From contig JADLEV010000005.1 in assembly GCA_020845935.1 (NCBI GenBank), forward strand, positions 1 through 37,210: a stretch of 37,210 bases of DNA, given 5' to 3'. Shown piece by piece: positions 1 through 9,363 of this stretch; the first letter of the stretch is position 1, and each line of letters starts with the position of its first letter. Origin of the DNA: Gammaproteobacteria bacterium (GTDB taxonomy: Bacteria > Pseudomonadota > Gammaproteobacteria > Ga0077536). The notes below the pieces were generated by a model. That model saw only the letters and a program-made list of their open reading frames with translations. It was not told the origin of the DNA and made no database searches. The position numbers and the translations under genes are program-made.

Positions 1-2
1 CT

Positions 3-917
3 AAATTGCTGCTTAGTGAAGCGGTCAACCGTGGCAGCGAACTGGCGAATCAGCTTAAGGGCGGCAGCGAGGTCGATCCGACCTTCGCGGATCCGTTCCT
101 GACCAGCCCGGCGTTGGCGGCGATCGATGCGCGCATGCAGTCGATGCAGTCTCGGCTCGACGAACTGCTGGTGACCTATACCGACCGCCATCCCGATGTC
201 ATCAATATCCGCAAGTCCCTGGAGGATCTGCAAAGCCGCCGCGAGGTCGAAGTCGCAGCGGCCGCGGAGCAGCGCGCGGCCATGGGTCCGATGGACAGCG
301 GCAATGCCTATCAGGCGCAGATGCAGTTGGCGCTCGTGGAGAGCGAGGCCCAGATCGCGTCGCTGCGGACGCGCGTCGGTGAGTACGAGAAACGCGTCGC
401 CGAACTGGGAAAACTGGTTGATACGGTGCCCGAGGTCGAAGCGGAACTGGCGCGACTGAACCGCGACTACGACATCCAGAAGAGTCAATACGATCAGCTG
501 GTCGCCCGGCGCGAACAGGCACGCCTGGGTCAGCAGGTCAGCCAAGCCGCCGATGATGTCCAGATTCGGATCATCGAGCCGGCCCGGCAACCTTTGGTTC
601 CGACCAAACCCAATCGGATCCTGCTGGTCAGCGTGGTGTTCGCGGCGAGCCTGGGCGTTGGCGCGGTGTTGGCATTTCTGCTGTCGCAAATCAATCCACG
701 AATTTTCTCCGGGAATGAGCTGAAATCACTGGTCAACGTGCCGATCGTCGGTCAGGTTTCGTTGCTGTCCGGTCCGCAATATCGCCATCAGCGCGTGATG
801 GAACTGGCGGCCTTCAGCGTAGGCATACTGGGACTGACGGCCGCGTATGGAGTACTGATCGCGATGCAGATGGCGAACGTCAACCTCCATTCCTACGTCA
901 GCAATATCTTCGGGTGA
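3..917 (+). CDS. Polysaccharide chain-length determinant (Wzz/GNVR family, XrtA-system type), 5' truncated by window edge
   Basis: Reading frame open to the window edge; coiled-coil text (LARLNRDYDIQKSQYDQLVARREQARLGQQ) followed by PARQPLVPTKPNRILLVSVVFAASLGVGAVLAFLL, the typical GNVR + C-terminal TM arrangement; directly upstream of a BY-kinase. Confidence 0.88.
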   Translation, partial: KLLLSEAVNRGSELANQLKGGSEVDPTFADPFLTSPALAAIDARMQSMQSRLDELLVTYTDRHPDVINIRKSLEDLQSRREVEVAAAAEQRAAMGPMDSGNAYQAQMQLALVESEAQIASLRTRVGEYEKRVAELGKLVDTVPEVEAELARLNRDYDIQKSQYDQLVARREQARLGQQVSQAADDVQIRIIEPARQPLVPTKPNRILLVSVVFAASLGVGAVLAFLLSQINPRIFSGNELKSLVNVPIVGQVSLLSGPQYRHQRVMELAAFSVGILGLTAAYGVLIAMQMANVNLHSYVSNIFG

Positions 918-921
918 GGCA

Positions 922-1953
922 ATGTTGAGCACGATAGAACGAGCGATGCGCAAGCTGAGCGGAGAGCCGGCGGCGCCATCGGCACCACCGCCTGCGCCCA
1001 AAGCAGCGGTCGCGGAACGGCAATCGGCGCCGCCAGTGCCGAGCCGTGAACCCGAACACGCCGATATCCCCATCCGCGAAGCCGATCCCGTGGCGATTGC
1101 AGCAGCCGCGCCGGCGCCGTCCCCTGGGGGCGTGCGCACTGATGCCGGCCTTGCCGGCATGATGCGCGAGCCGAACGAAGTGGACCTCTGGATCGACATC
1201 GATCGCCTCGTGGCGAGGAACTGTCTGCGTCCAGGCGACACCTACAGTCAGATGGCCGAGGAGTTTCAACACATCAAGCGGCGGCTGCTCGGCAATATCG
1301 TGACCAATCAGCATCATCCTGGTCCGCCGCAGAACCTCATCATGGTGACCAGTTCGGTGCCGGGTGAAGGCAAGACGTTTACCAGCACCAACCTCGCGCT
1401 CAGTCTGGCGATGGAGATCGACCGGCGCGTGCTGCTGGTCGATACCGATATCGCCAAGTCGGACCTGACCCGCCTGTTCGGTGCGCATGGCAAGATTGGG
1501 CTGTTCGATGTGCTGGCCGGTTATGCGACGGTGCCGGAAGTCATTCTGCGGACGAACCTGGCGAAATTGTCGATGATTCCGTCCGGCACCGTGCGTGAAG
1601 CGGTGTCCGAGCGGTTGGCGAGTGATGCCATGCAAGCGCTGACGATGGAATTTGCCCGGCGGTATCCGGATCGAATTGTCATTTTCGATTGCCCGCCGGT
1701 GCTCGCGACGTCAGGCGCAGCGGCGCTGGCGCCATTCATTGGTCAGATCGTCATGGTCGTCGAGGCGTGGCGCACGCCACGGGCGACGATCAAGCATGCG
1801 TTGCAGATGCTGGAGCCGACGCGGGTCACGGGCATGGTGTTGAACAAGACCCGTGAAGTGCCGCAGGGACACGGTTACTACTACCAATATGGCTATGGTT
1901 ACGGCTATGGCTACGGGACGCCCCCGGCGCCGGCCGCGGCAAACCGCGAATGA
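922..1953 (+). CDS. XrtA-associated tyrosine autokinase (BY-kinase, CpsD/CapB-like)
   Basis: Walker A SSVPGEGKTFTSTNLA, Walker A' RVLLVDTDI, Walker B IVIFDCPP, Tyr-rich C-terminus YYYQYGYGYGYGYG. Confidence 0.92.
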   Translation: MLSTIERAMRKLSGEPAAPSAPPPAPKAAVAERQSAPPVPSREPEHADIPIREADPVAIAAAAPAPSPGGVRTDAGLAGMMREPNEVDLWIDIDRLVARNCLRPGDTYSQMAEEFQHIKRRLLGNIVTNQHHPGPPQNLIMVTSSVPGEGKTFTSTNLALSLAMEIDRRVLLVDTDIAKSDLTRLFGAHGKIGLFDVLAGYATVPEVILRTNLAKLSMIPSGTVREAVSERLASDAMQALTMEFARRYPDRIVIFDCPPVLATSGAAALAPFIGQIVMVVEAWRTPRATIKHALQMLEPTRVTGMVLNKTREVPQGHGYYYQYGYGYGYGYGTPPAPAAANRE

Positions 1954-1973
1954 AATCGGGACGACGTATCGTC

Positions 1974-3407
1974 ATGTCTGACTCCAGGCTCGCTTTGTCC
2001 GTATTCGCGACGCTGCTCGCCAGCGGCGTGGTGCATGCCGCCGATTGGCAAGTGCAGCCGCGCGTGACGATTGGCGGGACCTATACCGATAACGTCGGCC
2101 TCCAGGCCGGAGCCGCCAACAACGAATCGATCATCATGCAGGTGACGCCGGGTATCTCGGTCAGAGGCGAGGGCGCGCGGCTCTCGGCCAATCTCGATTA
2201 CAACCTGCAAGGCGTGGCATTTCTGGATGACATCGACCGCAGCCGGGTCAATCATCAACTGCAACTGTCATCGACGACGCAGTTGATTCCGGGGCATCTG
2301 TCGCTCGATATGGGTGCCGGAGCCTATCAGGCGTTGCTGGACAACGAACTGCCGTATGGCAATACCAATCTGAATATCAGCCGGAATCAGACCGATGTCG
2401 CGTACTTCCGCGCGCGGCCCTCGTATCGCCATCAATTCGGCAGTTTCGCCATCCTCGACGCGGGCTATGGCTACAGCCGCTCCTTTGTCCACGGCCGGCA
2501 AACCGGCGATCAGGGCGGGCAAGATGCGAATGTGTCGCTGTCGAGCGGCAGCGATTTCACCTGGCTGTCCTGGTCTCTGAACTATTCCTACCAGCGCAAC
2601 GAAGCGAATCGGTTCGGGCGCAACCGCAATTTCGAGATGGCGACCGCGCAAATCTCATTGGCACTGACCGATCGCGTGCGGCTGAATGGTTCCGCCGGCC
2701 GGGAGGTCAATTCGTTTCAGAGCAGTCGTCCGACCGGTGCCAAGACCATCTGGTCCGGAGGTTTGACCTGGGCGCCGAGCCGGCGCACGACGGTGTCGGC
2801 ATCGATCGGGGAACGGGCCTATGGCCGCAATTATTCGTTGAATGTGTCCCACCAGCGCCGGCGGGTGGCGGTATCGGTCCAATACGGCGAGGATTACCAG
2901 ACCTACCTCGGCATCCTGCAGCAGACGGTGCTGGTGCCGGTGCTCGACCAGTTCGGCAATCCGATCTTCGATCCGCTGCGTGGTGTCGCGATCCTGCTGC
3001 CGATCGATCTGCCGACCTTGACCGATGAGGTCTTCCTCAGCCGCCGCTGGAACGCCTCGTTGTCGTACAACCGGAAGCGCGACACGTTTTCCTTGTCCGC
3101 CTACCGCAACGATCGGGAACGCGAAACCTCGCTGATCCAGGACGTGGTGACGGGAGCAACCGCGACCTGGTCGCACAATGTCTCACGCGCGGTAACGACC
3201 AGGCTCGACGTGTCGGCACAGCACAGTGAATTCTCCGATCGGGCCGATGGCGATTATCTGCTGCACGTGTCGCCGAGTCTGTCGTATCGCTTTGGCCGCA
3301 GCCTGAGCGGCAGCCTCAGTTATCGGTATTACCGCCGGATCAGCGACGACGTCCGCCGTGACTATGTCGAGAATGCCGTGACCGGCACACTGACCTACCT
3401 TTTCTAG
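1974..3407 (+). CDS. PEP-CTERM/XrtA-system-associated outer membrane beta-barrel protein (TIGR03016-like)
   Basis: Signal peptide MSDSRLALSVFATLLASGVVHA, alternating beta-strand pattern, C-terminal aromatic (TGTLTYLF); ORF opens at 1950 (ATGA overlap with the kinase), internal ATG at 1974 gives a cleaner signal peptide. Confidence 0.85.
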   Translation: MSDSRLALSVFATLLASGVVHAADWQVQPRVTIGGTYTDNVGLQAGAANNESIIMQVTPGISVRGEGARLSANLDYNLQGVAFLDDIDRSRVNHQLQLSSTTQLIPGHLSLDMGAGAYQALLDNELPYGNTNLNISRNQTDVAYFRARPSYRHQFGSFAILDAGYGYSRSFVHGRQTGDQGGQDANVSLSSGSDFTWLSWSLNYSYQRNEANRFGRNRNFEMATAQISLALTDRVRLNGSAGREVNSFQSSRPTGAKTIWSGGLTWAPSRRTTVSASIGERAYGRNYSLNVSHQRRRVAVSVQYGEDYQTYLGILQQTVLVPVLDQFGNPIFDPLRGVAILLPIDLPTLTDEVFLSRRWNASLSYNRKRDTFSLSAYRNDRERETSLIQDVVTGATATWSHNVSRAVTTRLDVSAQHSEFSDRADGDYLLHVSPSLSYRFGRSLSGSLSYRYYRRISDDVRRDYVENAVTGTLTYLF

Positions 3408-3416
3408 CAGATCCGC

Positions 3417-4586
3417 ATGTACGAAGCCTTTTATGGGTTGCAGGCGAAGCCGTTCCAGCTCAATCCGGACCCGAGATTTTTCTATCGCAGCACCGGCCAC
3501 CAGCGCGCCATGGCCTATCTGCGCTACGGCTTGCAGCTCGGCCAGGGGTTCATTGTCGTCACCGGTGATGTCGGCACCGGCAAGACGATGCTGGTCAACA
3601 CGCTGTTCAAGGAAATCGCGGGCAAGGGCATCGCCGCGGCGAAAATCGTTTCGACCAATCTGCAGGAGCATGACCTGCTGCAACTGATCGCCAGTGCCTT
3701 CGATTTGCCGTTCGAAGGACAGTCCAAGGCGCAGTTGCTGAAGAACCTGGAGCTGTTCTTCCGCGCCTCGATGGAAGAGGGGCGGCGCGTGCTGCTGGTG
3801 GTCGACGAGGCCCAGAACCTGCCGCGCAGTTCGCTCGAAGAGCTGCGGATGCTGTCGAACTTCGACCACAACGGCCAGCCGCTGGCGCAAAGCTTCCTGC
3901 TTGGCCAGCGTGAATTTCGGTCAACAATGCGATCCCCCGGGCTGGAACAACTGCGGCAGCGCGTGATCGCCGCCTATCACCTGCGGCCACTGAACGACGT
4001 CGAAACGCGGGACTATGTGACACATCGCTTGCAGACCGTCGGCTGGCACAGCGATCCGAAGATCCACGACGACGTGTACGCCGGCGTCCATGCCTTTACG
4101 CGCGGCGTGCCACGGCGCATCAATACCTTGATGGATCGACTGCTGCTGAATTGCTTTCTCGACGAGCGGCATGAAATCGATCCGGATCTGCTGGCGAACG
4201 TCGTCACCGAGATCGAACTGGAACGAGGTGAAGCCGACGATGACCACTCTGGCGATGAGGAACCGGCGGAAACGCCCCCGCGACGACCGGCGGCCGCGAT
4301 AACCGGTGCCGCGGCCGCCGCACCGGTGGCGCCAGGCGACTCTGTAGAATTAGGCAAACTCGAGCAGCGTCTCGGTGCGATGCAACGGGCGGTTGATAGT
4401 ATTAGCCGGCGTCTGGAATTGCGTATCGATGAAACCGCCCCTTCCTACCGGCAGCCCCCTCCGTCAGCGATGCCCGGCCCCGCGCTGCAGGGGTCGAAGC
4501 AGATGCTCTGGCTCGCCGTGCTGTTGGCCGGCGTTGCCGTGCTGTCGATCTGTGCGACGGCGGCATTTTTCCTGCTTCGCTCCTGA
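3417..4586 (+). CDS. XrtA/PEP-CTERM-system-associated AAA ATPase (ExeA/GspA-like, TIGR03015-like)
   Basis: MYEAFYGLQAKPFQLNPDPRFFY N-terminus, Walker A GDVGTGKT, Walker B VLLVVDEAQNL, C-terminal TM. Confidence 0.9.
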   Translation: MYEAFYGLQAKPFQLNPDPRFFYRSTGHQRAMAYLRYGLQLGQGFIVVTGDVGTGKTMLVNTLFKEIAGKGIAAAKIVSTNLQEHDLLQLIASAFDLPFEGQSKAQLLKNLELFFRASMEEGRRVLLVVDEAQNLPRSSLEELRMLSNFDHNGQPLAQSFLLGQREFRSTMRSPGLEQLRQRVIAAYHLRPLNDVETRDYVTHRLQTVGWHSDPKIHDDVYAGVHAFTRGVPRRINTLMDRLLLNCFLDERHEIDPDLLANVVTEIELERGEADDDHSGDEEPAETPPRRPAAAITGAAAAAPVAPGDSVELGKLEQRLGAMQRAVDSISRRLELRIDETAPSYRQPPPSAMPGPALQGSKQMLWLAVLLAGVAVLSICATAAFFLLRS

Positions 4587-4609
4587 ATCTTCGGCCGGCG
4601 CGATCTGAC

Positions 4610-5497
4610 GTGACCGAGCCGCCGGTCCGCAACGCGATGACCGTGGACGTGGAGGATTACTTCCACGTCTCGGCGTTCGAGTCGCACATTCCCCGTGCCG
4701 CCTGGGATTCGTTGGATCGCCGCGTCGAGGCCAATACCGAGCTGCTGCTCGACTTGTTCGCCCAGGTTGGCTGCCAGGCGACGTTTTTCACGCTGGCCTG
4801 GGTCGCCAGGCGCCATCCGGCCCTGATCCGGCGCATTACCGCGGCCGGACATGAACTCGCGAGCCACGGCTGCGAGCACGTGCGCATCACGCAGTTCGAT
4901 CGGCGGGCGCTGCAAGCGGATCTCGGCGACAGCAAGAAGCTGCTGGAAGACCTGGGCGGCGTGGCCGTGCTCGGCTATCGCGCACCCAGCTTTTCGGTCA
5001 CGCGCGGCAACCTCTGGGCCCTGGCCGAGATTGCGGCGGCCGGTTATCGCTACAGTTCCAGCATCTATCCGGTGCGCCACGACCTGTATGGCATTCCGGA
5101 TGCGCCGCGGTTTCCATTCCTCGATCGTGCCTCCGGTCTGCTGGAAATCCCGATGACGACCGTTCGGCTGGGTGGCCGCAACCTGCCGATCGGCGGCGGT
5201 TTTTTCCGTTTCTATCCCTACGCGGCGTCGCGCTGGGCCTTCGCCCGGGTCAATCGGCTGGAACACCAGCCGGTGGTGTTCTACACGCACCCGTGGGAGT
5301 ACGACCCGGAGCAGCCGCGTCAGGACGGAGCCGGTTGGAAGGCGCGGACGCGGCATTATCTGAACCTCGACAAGACCACGCCACGATTGCGTCGGCTGTT
5401 GCGGGACTTTGCCTGGGATCGCATGGATCGTGTTTTCCTTGCAGCTGACGATAAATCGATTCCAGCCACACGCTACAGAAGCCACGCATGGAATTGA
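4610..5497 (+). CDS. Polysaccharide deacetylase, DUF3473 / XrtA-system family (TIGR03006-like)
   Basis: MTVDVEDYFHVSAFE, HGCEHVRI metal motif, GYRAPSFSVT; GTG start at 4610 (alternative ATG 4637). Confidence 0.92.
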   Translation: MTEPPVRNAMTVDVEDYFHVSAFESHIPRAAWDSLDRRVEANTELLLDLFAQVGCQATFFTLAWVARRHPALIRRITAAGHELASHGCEHVRITQFDRRALQADLGDSKKLLEDLGGVAVLGYRAPSFSVTRGNLWALAEIAAAGYRYSSSIYPVRHDLYGIPDAPRFPFLDRASGLLEIPMTTVRLGGRNLPIGGGFFRFYPYAASRWAFARVNRLEHQPVVFYTHPWEYDPEQPRQDGAGWKARTRHYLNLDKTTPRLRRLLRDFAWDRMDRVFLAADDKSIPATRYRSHAWN

Positions 5498-6516
5498 CGA
5501 TCTCCTCACCCGCGCCGATCGATCGCGCCGAATGGAACAGCTTCGTGCTGGCGCAGCCGCAGGGCACGCACTTTCACCGCGCCGAATGGGCCGACGTGAT
5601 CGAACGTGTCTTCGGCCATCGCTGTCATCATCTGGTCGCGCGCGCCGGCGGTGCGATCGCCGGTGTGCTGCCTTTGGTCGAGGTCCGCAGCCGACTGTTT
5701 GGCCACAGCCTCAGTTCGACGCCGTTCTGCGTCTATGGCGGCGCGATCGGCAGTGACGAAGCCATCCTTGCGCTCGAAGATGCCGCCGCGCGGCTCGCCG
5801 AAAAACTCGGTGTGTCGCATCTCGAATTGCGCAACCGCGACCGCGAACGGCCGGGCTGGCTGCGCAAGGATCTGTACGCGACCTTCCGCAAACCGCTTGC
5901 CGCGGATGATGACGCCAACCTGAATGCGATTCCGCGCAAGCAGCGGGCGATGGTGCGTAAAGGCATTGGCAATGATCTCTCCAGCGTGACCGAACGCACC
6001 ATCGACCAGTTCTTTCCGATCTATGCGAGCAGCGTGCGCGATCTCGGCACGCCGGTATTTCCGCGCCGGTATTTCCGCGCGTTGCTCGAGGCCTTTGGCG
6101 ACGATTGTGATGTCCTGACCGTGCGGGATCGCGACGGCCAGCCGATCGCGAGCGTGCTGAGCTTCTATTTCCGGGACGAGGTGCTGCCGTACTATGCCGG
6201 CGGCCTGCACGCGGCGCGCGAACTGAAGGGCTACGACTTCATGTACTGGGAACTGATGCGCGGTGCGACCGCGCGCGGTTGCCGCTGGTTCGATTACGGC
6301 CGCAGCAAGCAGGGCACCGGTGCCTATTCGTTCAAGAAGAACTGGGGTTTCGAGCCGGCGCCACTGCCGTATCAATATCACCTGGTGAAGGCGCAGGCGC
6401 TGCCGGACGTCAGCCCGGCCAATCCGAAGTACCGGCTGTTCATCGCCGCGTGGCAGCGCCTGCCGTTGCCGGTGGCGAACCGGATCGGACCGCTGCTGTC
6501 GCGGAGTCTCGGCTGA
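5488..6516 (+). CDS. FemAB-like XrtA/PEP-CTERM-associated protein (TIGR03019-like)
   Basis: FemAB/GNAT C-terminal region YYAGGLHAARELKGYDFMYWELMRGATARGCRWFDYGRSKQGTGAYSFKKNWGFEP; overlaps the upstream gene by 10 bp. Confidence 0.88.
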   Translation: MELTISSPAPIDRAEWNSFVLAQPQGTHFHRAEWADVIERVFGHRCHHLVARAGGAIAGVLPLVEVRSRLFGHSLSSTPFCVYGGAIGSDEAILALEDAAARLAEKLGVSHLELRNRDRERPGWLRKDLYATFRKPLAADDDANLNAIPRKQRAMVRKGIGNDLSSVTERTIDQFFPIYASSVRDLGTPVFPRRYFRALLEAFGDDCDVLTVRDRDGQPIASVLSFYFRDEVLPYYAGGLHAARELKGYDFMYWELMRGATARGCRWFDYGRSKQGTGAYSFKKNWGFEPAPLPYQYHLVKAQALPDVSPANPKYRLFIAAWQRLPLPVANRIGPLLSRSLG

Positions 6517-7781
6517 TGGCGCCGGCACTGGCCCAGCCGATGACCTGCGAGTCCACTGCGTCCGATCCCGGAACGCGACCGGACCTGTTGTTCCTGGCGC
6601 ACCGGATCCCGTTCCCGCCGAACAAGGGCGACAAGATCCGTTCGTTCCATCTGCTGCGCCATCTCGCAGGTCGGTATCGCGTGCACCTCGGCGCATTCAT
6701 CGATGTCCCGGAGGATTGGCAACACGCGGCGGCCTTGCGCGAATGGTGTGTCGACGTGCATCTCGAACCGCTGCGGCCCTGGTCGAGCCGGATCCGTGGC
6801 GTGACCGGGCTGCTGCGCGGCGAGGCGCTCGGCCTGCCGTACTACCGGCGCGCCTCGATGCAGGCTTGGGTGCGGCGCAAGGTGTTTGCTGAAGGTACGC
6901 GGCGCGCGGTCATCTATTCCTCGACGATGGCGCAGTACCTGGATGGCCCGGAGTTTGGCCCGGTCTGCCGGGTGCTCGACATGGTCGATGTCGATTCGCA
7001 GAAGTGGACGGCTTATGCGGCGCGCAAACCCTGGCCGGCTTCCTGGCTTTACCGAAGGGAAGGCGAGCGGTTGTTGCGCTTCGAGCGCGCCATGGCCGCC
7101 CGCTTCGATCACACGCTGTTCGTGTCCGCCGCGGAGGCAGCGCTGTTCCGGCAGCTCGCGCCGGAGTCGGCGGCCCGCGTGTCGCATTACGACAATGGCG
7201 TCGATGCCGGATACTTCAATCCGGAGCACAACTATCCGTCGCCGTATGCGGATGGCGATCTGCCACTGGTGTTCACCGGAGCGATGGACTATTGGGCGAA
7301 CGTCGATGCGGTGGTCTGGTTTGCGCGCGAGGTGTTTCCTCGAGTGTTGCAGGCGGTCCCGGCGGCGCGGTTCGTGATCGTCGGTGGCCGTCCCGCGGCC
7401 GCGGTGCAGACGCTGGCCCGGCTTCCCGGCGTTACCGTGACCGGTGCGATCCGGGACATCCGGCCGTATGTCGCGCACGCGATCGCCGCGGTCGCGCCGA
7501 TGCGGATCGCACGCGGTTTGCAGAACAAGGTGTTGGAAGCGATGGCGATGGCCAAGCCCGTCATCGCGACGCCGGCGGCGATGGAAGGGATCAGCGCGGG
7601 GCCGGAATTCGCGGCCCTGGTGGCGGATGCGCCGGCGGCGCTCGCGACCATCGCCATCGAGGTGCTGCGCGGTGGTCTCGGCGCCACCCTGGGAGCACTC
7701 GGCCGAAACCATGTCATGCGTTGCCATGACTGGACGCGGACCGTGCAGCCGTTGACCGATCTGCTGGAACGGGGAACCTGA
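6516..7781 (+). CDS. GT4-type glycosyltransferase, XrtA-system (TIGR03087-like)
   Basis: LFLAHRIPFPPNKGDKIRSFHLLRHLA N-terminus; C-terminal ARGLQNKVLEAMAMAKPVIATPAAMEGI; ATG at 6516 overlaps the upstream TGA (ORF track start 6279 is too early). Confidence 0.88.
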   Translation: MAPALAQPMTCESTASDPGTRPDLLFLAHRIPFPPNKGDKIRSFHLLRHLAGRYRVHLGAFIDVPEDWQHAAALREWCVDVHLEPLRPWSSRIRGVTGLLRGEALGLPYYRRASMQAWVRRKVFAEGTRRAVIYSSTMAQYLDGPEFGPVCRVLDMVDVDSQKWTAYAARKPWPASWLYRREGERLLRFERAMAARFDHTLFVSAAEAALFRQLAPESAARVSHYDNGVDAGYFNPEHNYPSPYADGDLPLVFTGAMDYWANVDAVVWFAREVFPRVLQAVPAARFVIVGGRPAAAVQTLARLPGVTVTGAIRDIRPYVAHAIAAVAPMRIARGLQNKVLEAMAMAKPVIATPAAMEGISAGPEFAALVADAPAALATIAIEVLRGGLGATLGALGRNHVMRCHDWTRTVQPLTDLLERGT

Positions 7782-7782
7782 G

Positions 7783-9351
7783 ATGGAGGCGGACGCCACG
7801 TTGCCGTTGTCGCGTGTGGCGAGTGCCGATCCGGCCGGCATGCGTTTGCGCCTGCTGATCCTGGCGCTGCTTGGCGCGGCGCTGCTGCTGCTGTATCGCG
7901 ACAGCTGGTTAGCGATGGCGCATATCTGGTGGGTTTCGGATACCTTCGCGCACGGCATGTTCATCCTGCCGCTGAGTGGTTGGCTGGTCTACCGGCTGCG
8001 GCAGGAACTGCAGCAGACTCCGGTCACGACCGGCTGGCTGGCATTGCCGTTGCTGGTGCTGCTTGGCTTTGGTTGGGCGCTGGCGCGGTTCGCCGATGTG
8101 CTGGTGATTCAGCAATTCGCCGTGATTGCGATGATTCCGCTGCTGGTGCTGCTGGTGTACGGGCAACGACTGACCGCGGCAATCGCCTTTCCGCTCGGCT
8201 TCCTGTTGATGGCCGTTCCGGTCGGGGAAGGCCTGATCCCTTATCTGATCGACTGGACCGCCGATTTCGTTGTCTTTGCGCTCCGCCTGACGGGCCTGCC
8301 GGTCTTTCGCGAGGGCAACGATTTCACGATCCCGAGCGGCAAATGGTCCGTCGTCACCGGCTGCAGTGGCTTGCGCTATCTGATGGCGACTCTCACGATC
8401 GCGCTGTTGTATGCCTATCTCAGTTACCGCGCGACCTGGCGCCGGGTCGTGTTCGTGCTGGCGGGCATCGCTGTCGCCATCGTCGGCAATTGGCTGCGCG
8501 CCTACGGCATCGTGATGATCGCGCACCTGAGCGGCATGAAGCTCGCCCTTGGCGTCGATCATTTCATCTACGGCTGGGTCTTTTTTGGCATCCTGATCTT
8601 CGCGGTGATGTGGTTGGGTGCCGCGTGGCGCGAACCGGAACCGGAGCCCGCGGTCACGCCGCTGCTGCCGCCGCTGCCGCCGCGGCAGCAGCGGCCAACG
8701 GGGACATGGGCCATGTCCGCGCTGGGGGCAGGCCTGGTCGTGTTGATCCTGGCGCCGATGCTGGTGGGGGTCGCCGAGCAGCGGGCCGCGGCCTTCGCCG
8801 CACATCGGCTGCGCTCCGATGCGCCGGCCGGCTGGACGCTGACCGAGGACTGGAATGTCCGTTGGCGGCCGGAACACTTCGGTGCTGCGCAGGTGCTCGA
8901 CGAGTGGTTCAGCGATGGCGCGCAACGAGTCGGCGTGTTCCTCGCCTGGTACCCGGCGCAGCGGCAGGGCGCAGAGCTGATCAATGCACGCAACCGGCTG
9001 CTGTATGAAAAGGACCGGGACTGGCGCGAGTTGCGTGGTCGCGGGGGCGTGGTGCCGTGGGGCGCGATGGCGTTCCCGTATCGCGAATCGCACATCGAGG
9101 CACGCGCCGACGACGTCGGGTTGCTCGTCTGGCACGGCTGGTGGGTCAGCGGCCGGTTCACGACCAATCCCTATCTGGCGAAGCTTTACGAAGCGCTCGG
9201 CGCGTTGCTCGGGCAAGGACGCCGCGGCGCCTGGGTCGTGCTCTACACGCCGGACGATGAAGCGGCGCGCACGCGGCTCACCGCCTTCGCCAACGCCTAT
9301 GCCGCCACGTTCGAGCGAATGATCCGCGACACCGCGCCGGCGGTCCCGTGA
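7783..9351 (+). CDS. xrtA: Exosortase A with C-terminal EpsI-like (DUF3485) domain
   Basis: Polytopic N-terminal half with candidate catalytic triad Cys194 (TGCSGLRYL), Arg239 (GNWLRAYGI), His260 (GVDHFIYGWVFF); soluble C-terminal half beginning around EQRAAAFAAHRLR matches EpsI organisation. Confidence 0.93.
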   Translation: MEADATLPLSRVASADPAGMRLRLLILALLGAALLLLYRDSWLAMAHIWWVSDTFAHGMFILPLSGWLVYRLRQELQQTPVTTGWLALPLLVLLGFGWALARFADVLVIQQFAVIAMIPLLVLLVYGQRLTAAIAFPLGFLLMAVPVGEGLIPYLIDWTADFVVFALRLTGLPVFREGNDFTIPSGKWSVVTGCSGLRYLMATLTIALLYAYLSYRATWRRVVFVLAGIAVAIVGNWLRAYGIVMIAHLSGMKLALGVDHFIYGWVFFGILIFAVMWLGAAWREPEPEPAVTPLLPPLPPRQQRPTGTWAMSALGAGLVVLILAPMLVGVAEQRAAAFAAHRLRSDAPAGWTLTEDWNVRWRPEHFGAAQVLDEWFSDGAQRVGVFLAWYPAQRQGAELINARNRLLYEKDRDWRELRGRGGVVPWGAMAFPYRESHIEARADDVGLLVWHGWWVSGRFTTNPYLAKLYEALGALLGQGRRGAWVVLYTPDDEAARTRLTAFANAYAATFERMIRDTAPAVP

Positions 9352-9363
9352 TCAGAGGTTGAC

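Noticed and set aside
4256-4335. GC-rich repeat-like stretch in the ATPase gene
   Set aside because: Codes for an acidic/Pro/Ala-rich linker before the C-terminal TM; not an independent element.
6378-7964. 528-aa - strand ORF
   Set aside because: Antisense to the glycosyltransferase and exosortase genes; Arg/His-rich without recognisable domains.
8658-8695. CTGCTGCCGCCG-type repeat in exosortase gene
   Set aside because: Encodes a Leu/Pro-rich linker (LLPPLPPRQQ) between the exosortase and EpsI-like domains; ordinary low-complexity linker.
7909-9216. 435-aa - strand ORF
   Set aside because: Antisense to exosortase A; repetitive R/Q/H/P composition.
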